Of a stretch of DNA of 64,000 nt, positions 50,111-63,490 are shown piece by piece. The stretch comes from Rhytidiadelphus loreus (taxonomy: Eukaryota > Streptophyta > Bryopsida > Hypnales > Hylocomiaceae): contig OX344763.1 of NCBI GenBank assembly GCA_947034895.1, positions 56,109,025-56,173,024 of the forward strand, given 5' to 3'. Numbering within the stretch: position 1 is the first letter of the stretch; each line of letters begins with the position of its first letter. The notes below the pieces were generated by a model, which saw only the letters and a program-made list of their open reading frames with translations, made no database searches and was not told the origin of the DNA. A program made the translations under genes and the position numbers.

Positions 50111-52264
50111 TGTGTATGATTTTGTGTGTGAAACTAAAAATTGGGGCAACGTTCTTGCCTTGTACTTTAATGACTGTTCAAAGAAATATAATGTCATGGA
50201 AATTCATGTAAAGAAAATGGTAAAACATGTTTGTGCAAGTTGCACTTATTTCTAAACTCATGCATTCAAAACAATATGCACGTTCGGGTAGTCACTGTGT
50301 ATGATTTTGTGTGTGAAACTAAAAATTGGGGCAACGTTCTTGCCTTGTACTTTAATGACTGTTCAAAGAAATATAATGTCATGGAAATTCATGTAAAGAA
50401 AATGGTAAAACATGTTTGTGCAAGTTGCATTTATTTCTAAACTCATGCATTCAAAACAATATGCACGTTCGGGTAGTCACTGTCTATGATTTTGTGTGTG
50501 AAACTCAAAATTGGGGCAACGTTCTTGCCTTGTACTTTAATGACTATTCAAAAAAATATAATGTCATGGAAATTCATGTAAAGAAAATGGTAAAACATGT
50601 TTGTGCAAGTTGCACTTATTTCTAAACTCATGCATTCAAAACAATATGCACGTTCGGGTAGTCACTGTCTATGATTTTGTGTGTGAAACTAAAAATTGGG
50701 GCAACGTTCTTGCCTTGTACTTTAATGACTGTTCAAAGAAATATAATGTCATGGAAATTCATGTAAAGAAAATGGTAAAACATGTTTGTGCAAGTTGCAT
50801 TTATTTCTAAACTCATGCATTCAAAACAATATGCACGTTCGGGTAGTCACTGTCTATGATTTTGTGTGTGAAACTAAAAATTGGGGCAACGTTCTTGCCT
50901 TGTACTTTAATGACTGTTCAAAGAAATATAATGTCATGGAAATTCATGTAAAGAAAATGGTAAAACATGTTTGTGCAAGTTGCATTTATTTCTAAACTCA
51001 TGCATTCAAAACAATATGCACGTTCGGGTAGTCACTGTCTATGATTTTGTGTGTGAAACTAAAAATTGGGGCAACGTTCTTGCCTTGTACTTTAATGACT
51101 GTTCAAAGAAATATAATGTCATGGAAATTCATGTAAAGAAAATGGTAAAACATGTTTGTGCAAGTTGCACTTATTTCTAAACTCATGCATTCAAAACAAT
51201 ATGCACGTTCGGGTAGTCACTGTCTATGATTTTGTGTGTGAAACTAAAAATTGGGGCAACGTTCTTGCCTTGTACTTTAATGACTGTTCAAAGAAATATA
51301 ATGTCATGGAAATTCATGTAAAGAAAATGGTAAAACATGTTTGTGCAAGTTGCACTTATTTCTAAACTCATGCATTCAAAACAATATGCACGTTCGGGTA
51401 GTCACTGTCTATGATTTTGTGTGTGAAACTAAAAATTGGGGCAACGTTCTTGCCTTGTACTTTAATGACTGTTCAAAGAAATATAATGTCATGGAAATTC
51501 ATGTAAAGAAAATGGTAAAACATGTTTGTGCAAGTTGCATTTATTCCTAAACTCATGCATTCAAAACAATATGCACGTTCGGGTAGTCACTGTCTATGAT
51601 TTTGTGTGTGAAACTAAAAATTGGGGCAACGTTCTTGCCTTGTACTTTAATGACTATTCATGAAAATATAATGTCATGGAAATTCATGTAAAGAAAATGG
51701 TAAAACATGTTTGTGCAAGTTGCACTTATTTCTAAACTCATGCATTCAAAACAATATGCACGTTCGGGTAGTCACTGTGTATGATTTTGTATGTGAAACT
51801 AAAAATTGGGGCAACGTTCTTGCCTTGTACTTTAATGACTGTTCAAAGAAATATAATGTCATGGAAATTCATGTAAAGAAAATGGTAAAACATGTTTGTG
51901 CAAGTTGCACTTATTTCTAAAGTCATGCATTCAAAACAATATGCACGTTCGGGTAGTCACTGTGTATGATTTTGTATGTGAAACTAAAATTGGGGCAACG
52001 TTCTTGCCTTGTACTTTAATGACTGTTCAAAGAAATATAATGTCATGGAAATTCATGTAAAGAAAATGGTAAAACATGTTTGTGCAAGTTGCATTTATTC
52101 CTAAACTCATGCATTCAAAACAATATGCACGTTCGGGTAGTCACTGTCTATGATTTTGTGTGTGAAACTAAAAATTGGGGCAACGTTCTTGCCTTGTACT
52201 TTAATGACTATTCATGAAAATATAATGTCATGGAAATTCATGTAAAGAAAATGGTAAAACATGT

Positions 52265-54880
52265 TTGTGCAAGTTGCATTTATTTCTAAACTCATGCATT
52301 CAAAACAATATGCACGTTCGGGTAGTCACTGTCTATGATTTTGTGTGTGAAACTAAAAATTGGGGCAACGTTCTTGCCTTGTACTTTAATGACTGTTCAA
52401 AGAAATATAATGTCATGGAAATTCATGTAAAGAAAATGGTAAAACATGTTTGTGCAAGTTGCACTTATTTCTAAACTCATGCATTCAAAACAATATGCAC
52501 GTTCGGGTAGTCACTGTGTATGATTTTGTATGTGAAACTAAAAATTGGGGCAACGTTCTTGCCTTGTACTTTAATGACTGTTCAAAGAAATATAATGTCA
52601 TGGAAATTCATGTAAAGAAAATGGTAAAACATGTTTGTGCAAGTTGCACTTATTTCTAAAGTCATGCATTCAAAACAATATGCACGTTCGGGTAGTCACT
52701 GTCTATGATTTTGTGTGTGAAACTAAAAATTGGGGCAACATTCTTGCCTTGTACTTTAATGACTGTTCAAAGAAATATAATGTCATGGAAATTCATGTAA
52801 AGAAAATGGTAAAACATGTTTGTGCAAGTTGCACTTATTTCTAAACTCATGCATTCAAAACAATATGCACGTTCGGGTAGTCACTGTCTATGATTTTGTG
52901 TGTGAAACTAAAAATTGGGGCAACGTTCTTGCCTTGTACTTTAATGACTGTTCAAAGAAATATAATGTCATGGAAATTCATGTAAAGAAAATGGTAAAAC
53001 ATGTTTGTGCAAGTTGCATTTATTCCTAAACTCATGCATTCAAAACAATATGCACGTTCGGGTAGTCACTGTCTATGATTTTGTGTGTGAAACTAAAAAT
53101 TGGGGCAACGTTCTTGCCTTGTACTTTAATGACTATTCATGAAAATATAATGTCATGGAAATTCATGTAAAGAAAATGGTAAAACATGTTTGTGCAAGTT
53201 GCATTTATTTCTAAACTCATGCATTCAAAACAATATGCACGTTCGGGTAGTCACTGTCTATGATTTTGTGTGTGAAACTAAAAATTGGGGCAACGTTCTT
53301 GCCTTGTACTTTAATGACTATTCATGAAAATATAATGTCATCGAAATTCATGTAAAGAAAATGGTAAAACATGTTTGTGCAAGTTGCATTTATTTCTAAA
53401 CTCATGCATTCAAAACAATATGCACGTTCGGGTAGTCACTGTCTATGATTTTGTGTGTGAAACTAAAAATTGGGGCAACGTTCTTGCCTTGTACTTTAAT
53501 GACTGTTCAAAGAAATATAATGTCATGGAAATTCATGTAAAGAAAATGGTAAAACATGTTTGTGCAAGTTGCACTTATTTCTAAACTCATGCATTCAAAA
53601 CAATATGCACGTTCGGGTAGTCACTGTGTATGATTTTGTATGTGAAACTAAAAATTGGGGCAACGTTCTTGCCTTGTACTTTAATGACTGTTCAAAGAAA
53701 TATAATGTCATGGAAATTCATGTAAAGAAAATGGTAAAACATGTTTGTGCAAGTTGCACTTATTTCTAAAGTCATGCATTCAAAACAATATGCACGTTCG
53801 GGTAGTCACTGTCTATGATTTTGTGTGTGAAACTAAAAATTGGGGCAACGTTCTTGCCTTGTACTTTAATGACTATTCAAAAAAATATAATGTCATGGAA
53901 ATTCATGTAAAGAAAATGGTAAAACAAGTTTGTGCAAGTTGCACTTATTTCTAAACTCATGCATTCAAAACAATATGCACGTTCGGGTAGTCACTGTCTA
54001 TGATTTTGTGTGTGAAACTAAAAATTGGGGCAACGTTCTTGCCTTGTACTTTAATGACTGTTCAAAGAAATATAATGTCATGGAAATTCATGTAAAGAAA
54101 ATGGTAAAACATGTTTGTGCAAGTTGCATTTATTCCTAAACTCATGCATTCAAAACAATATGCACGTTCGGGTAGTCACTGTCTATGATTTTGTGTGTGA
54201 AACTAAAAATTGGGGCAACGTTCTTGCCTTGTACTTTAATGACTATTCATGAAAATATAATGTCATGGAAATTCATGTAAAGAAAATGGTAAAACATGTT
54301 TGTGCAAGTTGCATTTATTTCTAAACTCATGCATTCAAAACAATATGCACGTTCGGGTAGTCACTGTCTATGATTTTGTGTGTGAAACTAAAAATTGGGG
54401 CAACGTTCTTGCCTTGTACTTTAATGACTGTTCAAAGAAATATAATGTCATGGAAATTCATGTAAAGAAAATGGTAAAACATGTTTGTGCAAGTTGCACT
54501 TATTTCTAAACTCATGCATTCAAAACAATATGCACGTTCGGGTAGTCACTGTGTATGATTTTGTGTGTGAAACTAAAAATTGGGGCAACGTTCTTGCCTT
54601 GTACTTTAATGACTGTTCAAAGAAATATAATGTCATGGAAATTCATGTAAAGAAAATGGTAAAACATGTTTGTGCAAGTTGCACTTATTTCTAAAGTCAT
54701 GCATTCAAAACAATATGCACGTTCGGGTAGTCACTGTGTATGATTTTGTGTGTGAAACTAAAAATTGGGGCAACGTTCTTGCCTTGTACTTTAATGACTA
54801 TTCAAAAAAATATAATGTCATGGAAATTCATGTAAAGAAAATGGTAAAACAAGTTTGTGCAAGTTGCACTTATTTCTAAA
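52265..54880 (+). repeat. 6-mer then 5-mer step (1110 and 925 bp)
   Basis: Units at 52,265, 52,450, 52,635 and 52,820 recur at +1110 bp (53,375 to 53,930) and then at +925 bp (54,300 to 54,855). Tags are the ATTCATGAAAA unit, which is doubled in the longer step (about 53,140 and 53,325, the second with GTCATCGAAATTC), and the CTAAAGTCATG unit (52,660, 53,768 and 54,693). The last two copies also share AAACAAGTTTG (about 53,926 and 54,851). Loss of one doubled unit converts the 6-mer step to a 5-mer. Confidence 0.75.
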
Positions 54881-55434
54881 CTCATGCATTCAAAACAATA
54901 TGCACGTTCGGGTAGTCACTGTGTATGATTTTGTTTGTGAAACTAAAAATTGGGGCAACGTTCTTGCCTTGTACTTTAATGACTGTTCAAAGAAATATAA
55001 TGTCATAGAAATTCATGTAAAGAAAATGGTAAAACATGTTTGTGCAAGTTGCATTTATTCCTAAACTCATGCATTCAAAACAATATGCACGTTCGGGTAG
55101 TCACTGTCTATGATTTTGTGTGTGAAACTAAAAATTGGGGCAACAATCTTGCCTTGTACTTTAATGACTATTCAAAAAAATATAATGTCATGGAAATTCA
55201 TGTAAAGAAAATGGTAAAACATGTTTGTGCAAGTTGCACTTATTTCTAAACTCATGCATTCAAAACAATATGCACGTTCGGGTAGTCACTGTCTATGATT
55301 TTGTGTGTGAAACTAAAAATTGGGGCAACGTTCTTGCCTTGTACTTTAATGACTGTTCAAAGAAATATAATGTCATGGAAATTCATGTAAAGAAAATGGT
55401 AAAACATGTTTGTGCAAGTTGCATTTATTCCTAA
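54855..55434 (+). repeat. Three-unit block repeated at 60,590-61,169
   Basis: The order AAACAAGTTTG unit, GTCATAGAAATTC unit, GCAACAATCTTGCC unit at 54.7-55.4 kb recurs at 60.4-61.2 kb, offset 5735 bp, exactly 31 x 185. The first two tags occur once more at 61,515-61,909 (+1110 bp), but there a plain A unit is inserted before the GCAACAATC unit at 62,070. The first copy has TTTTGTTTGTG at about 54,933, the others TTTTGTGTGTG. Confidence 0.75.
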
Positions 55435-55599
55435 ACTCATGCATTCAAAACAATATGCACGTTCGGGTAGTCACTGTCTATGATTTTGTGTGTGAAACTA
55501 AAAATTGGGGCAACGTTCTTGCCTTGTACTTTAATGACTGTTCAAAGAAATATAATGTCATGGAAATTCATGTAAAGAAAATGGTAAAACATGTTTGTG

Positions 55600-58500
55600 C
55601 AAGTTGCATTTATTCCTAAACTCATGCATTCAAAACAATATGCACGTTCGGGTAGTCACTGTCTATGATTTTGTGTGTGAAACTAAAAATTGGGGCAACG
55701 TTCTTGCCTTGTACTTTAATGACTGTTCAAAGAAATATAATGTCATGGAAATTCATGTAAAGAAAATGGTAAAACATGTTTGTGCAAGTTGCATTTATTC
55801 CTAAACTCATGCATTCAAAACAATATGCACGTTCGGGTAGTCACTGTCTATGATTTTGTGTGTGAAACTAAAAATTGGGGCAACGTTCTTGCCTTGTACT
55901 TTAATGACTATTCAAAAAAATATAATGTCATGGAAATTCATGTAAAGAAAATGGTAAAACATGTTTGTGCAAGTTGCATTTATTCCTAAACTCATGCATT
56001 CAAAACAATATGCACGTTCGGGTAGTCACTGTCTATGATTTTGTGTGTGAAACTAAAAATTGGGGCAACAATCTTGCCTTGTACTTTAATGACTATTCAA
56101 AAAAATATAATGTCATGGAAATTCATGTAAAGAAAATGGTAAAACATGTTTGTGCAAGTTGCACTTATTTCTAAACTCATGCATTCAAAACAATATGCAC
56201 GTTCGGGTAGTCACTGTCTATGATTTTGTGTGTGAAACTAAAAATTGGGGCAACGTTCTTGCCTTGTACTTTAATGACTGTTCAAAGAAATATAATGTCA
56301 TGGAAATTCATGTAAAGAAAATGGTAAAACATGTTTGTGCAAGTTGCATTTATTCCTAAACTCATGCATTCAAAACAATATGCACGTTCGGGTAGTCACT
56401 GTCTATGATTTTGTGTGTGAAACTAAAAATTGGGGCAACGTTCTTGCCTTGTACTTTAATGACTATTCAAAAAAATATAATGTCATGGAAATTCATGTAA
56501 AGAAAATGGTAAAACATGTTTGTGCAAGTTGCACTTATTTCTAAACTCATGCATTCAAAACAATATGCACGTTCGGGTAGTCACTGTCTATGATTTTGTG
56601 TGTGAAACTAAAAATTGGGGCAACAATCTTGCCTTGTACTTTAATGACTATTCAAAAAAATATAATGTCATGGAAATTCATGTAAAGAAAATGGTAAAAC
56701 ATGTTTGTGCAAGTTGCACTTATTTCTAAACTCATGCATTCAAAACAATATGCACGTTCGGGTAGTCACTGTCTATGATTTTGTGTGTGAAACTAAAAAT
56801 TGGGGCAACGTTCTTGCCTTGTACTTTAATGACTGTTCAAAGAAATATAATGTCATGGAAATTCATGTAAAGAAAATGGTAAAACATGTTTGTGCAAGTT
56901 GCATTTATTCCTAAACTCATGCATTCAAAACAATATGCACGTTCGGGTAGTCACTGTCTATGATTTTGTGTGTGAAACTAAAAATTGGGGCAACGTTCTT
57001 GCCTTGTACTTTAATGACTATTCAAAAAAATATAATGTCATGGAAATTCATGTAAAGAAAATGGTAAAACATGTTTGTGCAAGTTGCACTTATTTCTAAA
57101 CTCATGCATTCAAAACAATATGCACGTTCGGGTAGTCACTGTCTATGATTTTGTGTGTGAAACTAAAAATTGGGGCAACGTTCTTGCCTTGTACTTTAAT
57201 GACTGTTCAAAGAAATATAATGTCATGGAAATTCATGTAAAGAAAATGGTAAAACATGTTTGTGCAAGTTGCATTTATTCCTAAACTCATGCATTCAAAA
57301 CAATATGCACGTTCGGGTAGTCACTGTCTATGATTTTGTGTGTGAAACTAAAAATTGGGGCAACGTTCTTGCCTTGTACTTTAATGACTGTTCAAAGAAA
57401 TATAATGTCATGGAAATTCATGTAAAGAAAATGGTAAAACATGTTTGTGCAAGTTGCATTTGTTCCTAAACTCATGCATTCAAAACAATATGCACGTTCG
57501 GGTAGTCACTGTCTATGATTTTGTGTGTGAAACTAAAAATTGGGGCAACGTTCTTGCCTTGTACTTTAATGACTGTTCAAAGAAATATAATGTCATGGAA
57601 ATTCATGTAAAGAAAATGGTAAAACATGTTTGTGCAAGTTGCATTTATTCCTAAACTCATGCATTCAAAACAATATGCACGTTCGGGTAGTCACTGTCTA
57701 TGATTTTGTGTGTGAAACTAAAAATTGGGGCAACGTTCTTGCCTTGTACTTTAATGACTATTCAAAAAAATATAATGTCATGGAAATTCATGTAAAGAAA
57801 ATGGTAAAACATGTTTGTGCAAGTTGCATTTATTCCTAAACTCATGCATTCAAAACAATATGCACGTTCGGGTAGTCACTGTCTATGATTTTGTGTGTGA
57901 AACTAAAAATTGGGGCAACAATCTTGCCTTGTACTTTAATGACTATTCAAAAAAATATAATGTCATGGAAATTCATGTAAAGAAAATGGTAAAACATGTT
58001 TGTGCAAGTTGCACTTATTTCTAAACTCATGCATTCAAAACAATATGCACGTTCGGGTAGTCACTGTCTATGATTTTGTGTGTGAAACTAAAAATTGGGG
58101 CAACGTTCTTGCCTTGTACTTTAATGACTGTTCAAAGAAATATAATGTCATGGAAATTCATGTAAAGAAAATGGTAAAACATGTTTGTGCAAGTTGCATT
58201 TATTCCTAAACTCATGCATTCAAAACAATATGCACGTTCGGGTAGTCACTGTCTATGATTTTGTGTGTGAAACTAAAAATTGGGGCAACGTTCTTGCCTT
58301 GTACTTTAATGACTATTCAAAAAAATATAATGTCATGGAAATTCATGTAAAGAAAATGGTAAAACATGTTTGTGCAAGTTGCACTTATTTCTAAACTCAT
58401 GCATTCAAAACAATATGCACGTTCGGGTAGTCACTGTCTATGATTTTGTGTGTGAAACTAAAAATTGGGGCAACAATCTTGCCTTGTACTTTAATGACTA

Positions 58501-59300
58501 TTCAAAAAAATATAATGTCATGGAAATTCATGTAAAGAAAATGGTAAAACATGTTTGTGCAAGTTGCACTTATTTCTAAACTCATGCATTCAAAACAATA
58601 TGCACGTTCGGGTAGTCACTGTCTATGATTTTGTGTGTGAAACTAAAAATTGGGGCAACGTTCTTGCCTTGTACTTTAATGACTGTTCAAAGAAATATAA
58701 TGTCATGGAAATTCATGTAAAGAAAATGGTAAAACATGTTTGTGCAAGTTGCATTTATTCCTAAACTCATGCATTCAAAACAATATGCACGTTCGGGTAG
58801 TCACTGTCTATGATTTTGTGTGTGAAACTAAAAATTGGGGCAACGTTCTTGCCTTGTACTTTAATGACTATTCAAAAAAATATAATGTCATGGAAATTCA
58901 TGTAAAGAAAATGGTAAAACATGTTTGTGCAAGTTGCACTTATTTCTAAACTCATGCATTCAAAACAATATGCACGTTCGGGTAGTCACTGTGTATGATT
59001 TTGTGTGTGAAACTAAAAATTGGGGCAACGTTCTTGCCTTGTACTTTAATGACTGTTCAAAGAAATATAATGTCATGGAAATTCATGTAAAGAAAATGGT
59101 AAAACATGTTTGTGCAAGTTGCATTTATTCCTAAACTCATGCATTCAAAACAATATGCACGTTCGGGTAGTCACTGTCTATGATTTTGTGTGTGAAACTA
59201 AAAATTGGGGCAACGTTCTTGCCTTGTACTTTAATGACTGTTCAAAGAAATATAATGTCATGGAAATTCATGTAAAGAAAATGGTAAAACATGTTTGTGC
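55600..59300 (+). repeat. 10-mer higher-order repeat, 1850 bp, 2 copies
   Basis: Units from 55,780 to about 57,284 recur from 57,630 to about 59,134 at exactly 1850 bp (10 x 185). The GCAACAATCTTGCC units mark it: 56,070 and 56,625 in copy 1, 57,920 and 58,475 in copy 2. They lie 555 bp (3 units) apart inside each copy. A private CATTTGTTCC at about 57,470 and CTGTGTATG at about 58,992 distinguish units. No length variants are present. Confidence 0.82.
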
Positions 59301-62099
59301 AAGTTGCATTTATTCCTAAACTCATGCATTCAAAACAATATGCACGTTCGGGTAGTCACTGTCTATGATTTTGTGTGTGAAACTAAAAATTGGGGCAACG
59401 TTCTTGCCTTGTACTTTAATGACTATTCAAGGAAATATAATGTCATGGAAATTCATGTAAAGAAAATGGTAAAACATGTTTGTGCAAGTTGCACTTATTT
59501 CTAAACTCATGCATTCAAAACAATATGCACGTTCGGGTAGTCACTGTCTATGATTTTGTGTGTGAAACTAAAAATTGGGGCAACGTTCTTGCCTTGTACT
59601 TTAATGACTATTCAAGAAAATATAATGTCATGGAAATTCATGTAAAGAAAATGGTAAAACATGTTTGTGCAAGTTGCATTTATTTCTAAACTCATGCATT
59701 CAAAACAATATGCACGTTCGGGTAGTCACTGTCTATGATTTTGTGTGTGAAACTAAAAATTGGGGCAACGTTCTTGCCTTGTACTTTAATGACTGTTCAA
59801 AGAAATATAATGTCATGGAAATTCATGTAAAGAAAATGGTAAAATATGTTTGTGCAAGTTGCACTTATTTCTAAACTCATGCATTCAAAACAATATGCAC
59901 GTTCGGGTAGTCACTGTGTATGATTTTGTGTGTGAAACTAAAAATTGGGGCAACGTTCTTGCCTTGTACTTTAATGACTATTCAAGAAAATATAATGTCA
60001 TGGAAATTCATGTAAAGAAAATGGTAAAACATGTTTGTGCAAGTTGCATTTATTTCTAAACTCATGCATTCAAAACAATATGCACGTTCGGGTAGTCACT
60101 GTCTATGATTTTGTGTGTGAAACTAAAAATTGGGGCAACGTTCTTGCCTTGTACTTTAATGACTGTTCAAAGAAATATAATGTCATGGAAATTCATGTAA
60201 AGAAAATGGTAAAACATGTTTGTGCAAGTTGCACTTATTTCTAAACTCATGCATTCAAAACAATATGCACGTTCGGGTAGTCACTGTGTATGATTTTGTG
60301 TGTGAAACTAAAAATTGGGGCAACGTTCTTGCCTTGTACTTTAATGACTATTCAAGAAAATATAATGTCATGGAAATTCATGTAAAGAAAATGGTAAAAC
60401 ATGTTTGTGCAAGTTGCATTTATTTCTAAACTCATGCATTCAAAACAATATGCACGTTCGGGTAGTCACTGTGTATGATTTTGTGTGTGAAACTAAAAAT
60501 TGGGGCAACGTTCTTGCCTTGTACTTTAATGACTATTCAAAAAAATATAATGTCATGGAAATTCATGTAAAGAAAATGGTAAAACAAGTTTGTGCAAGTT
60601 GCACTTATTTCTAAACTCATGCATTCAAAACAATATGCACGTTCGGGTAGTCACTGTGTATGATTTTGTGTGTGAAACTAAAAATTGGGGCAACGTTCTT
60701 GCCTTGTACTTTAATGACTGTTCAAAGAAATATAATGTCATAGAAATTCATGTAAAGAAAATGGTAAAACATGTTTGTGCAAGTTGCATTTATTCCTAAA
60801 CTCATGCATTCAAAACAATATGCACGTTCGGGTAGTCACTGTCTATGATTTTGTGTGTGAAACTAAAAATTGGGGCAACAATCTTGCCTTGTACTTTAAT
60901 GACTATTCAAAAAAATATAATGTCATGGAAATTCATGTAAAGAAAATGGTAAAACATGTTTGTGCAAGTTGCACTTATTTCTAAACTCATGCATTCAAAA
61001 CAATATGCACGTTCGGGTAGTCACTGTCTATGATTTTGTGTGTGAAACTAAAAATTGGGGCAACGTTCTTGCCTTGTACTTTAATGACTGTTCAAAGAAA
61101 TATAATGTCATGGAAATTCATGTAAAGAAAATGGTAAAACATGTTTGTGCAAGTTGCATTTATTCCTAAACTCATGCATTCAAAACAATATGCACGTTCG
61201 GGTAGTCACTGTGTATGATTTTGTGTGTGAAACTAAAAATTGGGGCAACGTTCTTGCCTTGTACTTTAATGACTGTTCAAAGAAATATAATGTCATGGAA
61301 ATTCATGTAAAGAAAATGGTAAAACATGTTTGTGCAAGTTGCACTTATTTCTAAACTCATGCATTCAAAACAATATGCACGTTCGGGTAGTCACTGTGTA
61401 TGATTTTGTGTGTGAAACTAAAAATTGGGGCAACGTTCTTGCCTTGTACTTTAATGACTGTTCAAAGAAATATAATGTCATGGAAATTCATGTAAAGAAA
61501 ATGGTAAAACATGTTTGTGCAAGTTGCACTTATTTCTAAAGTCATGCATTCAAAACAATATGCACGTTCGGGTAGTCACTGTGTATGATTTTGTGTGTGA
61601 AACTAAAAATTGGGGCAACGTTCTTGCCTTGTACTTTAATGACTATTCAAAAAAATATAATGTCATGGAAATTCATGTAAAGAAAATGGTAAAACAAGTT
61701 TGTGCAAGTTGCACTTATTTCTAAACTCATGCATTCAAAACAATATGCACGTTCGGGTAGTCACTGTGTATGATTTTGTGTGTGAAACTAAAAATTGGGG
61801 CAACGTTCTTGCCTTGTACTTTAATGACTGTTCAAAGAAATATAATGTCATAGAAATTCATGTAAAGAAAATGGTAAAACATGTTTGTGCAAGTTGCATT
61901 TATTCCTAAACTCATGCATTCAAAACAATATGCACGTTCGGGTAGTCACTGTCTATGATTTTGTGTGTGAAACTAAAAATTGGGGCAACGTTCTTGCCTT
62001 GTACTTTAATGACTGTTCAAAGAAATATAATGTCATGGAAATTCATGTAAAGAAAATGGTAAAACATGTTTGTGCAAGTTGCATTTATTTCTAAACTCA

Positions 62100-63490
62100 T
62101 GCATTCAAAACAATATGCACGTTCGGGTAGTCACTGTCTATGATTTTGTGTGTGAAACTAAAAATTGGGGCAACAATCTTGCCTTGTACTTTAATGACTA
62201 TTCAAAAAAATATAATGTCATGGAAATTCATGTAAAGAAAATGGTAAAACATGTTTGTGCAAGTTGCACTTATTTCTAAACTCATGCATTCAAAACAATA
62301 TGCACGTTCGGGTAGTCACTGTCTATGATTTTGTGTGTGAAACTAAAAATTGGGGCAACGTTCTTGCCTTGTACTTTAATGACTGTTCAAAGAAATATAA
62401 TGTCATGGAAATTCATGTAAAGAAAATGGTAAAACATGTTTGTGCAAGTTGCATTTATTCCTAAACTCATGCATTCAAAACAATATGCACGTTCGGGTAG
62501 TCACTGTCTATGATTTTGTGTGTGAAACTAAAAATTGGGGCAACGTTCTTGCCTTGTACTTTAATGACTATTCAAAAAAATATAATGTCATGGAAATTCA
62601 TGTAAAGAAAATGGTAAAACATGTTTGTGCAAGTTGCACTTATTTCTAAACTCATGCATTCAAAACAATATGCACGTTCGGGTAGTCACTGTCTATGATT
62701 TTGTGTGTGAAACTAAAAATTGGGGCAACAATCTTGCCTTGTACTTTAATGACTATTCAAAAAAATATAATGTCATGGAAATTCATGTAAAGAAAATGGT
62801 AAAACATGTTTGTGCAAGTTGCACTTATTTCTAAACTCATGCATTCAAAACAATATGCACGTTCGGGTAGTCACTGTCTATGATTTTGTGTGTGAAACTA
62901 AAAATTGGGGCAACGTTCTTGCCTTGTACTTTAATGACTGTTCAAAGAAATATAATGTCATGGAAATTCATGTAAAGAAAATGGTAAAACATGTTTGTGC
63001 AAGTTGCATTTATTCCTAAACTCATGCATTCAAAACAATATGCACGTTCGGGTAGTCACTGTCTATGATTTTGTGTGTGAAACTAAAAATTGGGGCAACG
63101 TTCTTGCCTTGTACTTTAATGACTATTCAAAAAAATATAATGTCATGGAAATTCATGTAAAGAAAATGGTAAAACATGTTTGTGCAAGTTGCACTTATTT
63201 CTAAACTCATGCATTCAAAACAATATGCACGTTCGGGTAGTCACTGTGTATGATTTTGTGTGTGAAACTAAAAATTGGGGCAACGTTCTTGCCTTGTACT
63301 TTAATGACTGTTCAAAGAAATATAATGTCATGGAAATTCATGTAAAGAAAATGGTAAAACATGTTTGTGCAAGTTGCATTTATTCCTAAACTCATGCATT
63401 CAAAACAATATGCACGTTCGGGTAGTCACTGTCTATGATTTTGTGTGTGAAACTAAAAATTGGGGCAACGTTCTTGCCTTGTACTTTAAT
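62100..63490 (+). repeat. Third, partial copy of the 10-mer (offset 4255 bp)
   Basis: This block matches 57,845-59,235 unit for unit at 4255 bp, exactly 23 x 185, including the two GCAACAATCTTGCC units (about 62,175 and 62,730) and the CTGTGTATG unit (about 63,247). At about 63,496 the match ends in a hybrid ACTATTCAAAGAAAT unit that combines the two common type A variants. The units after it run to the window end. Confidence 0.78.
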
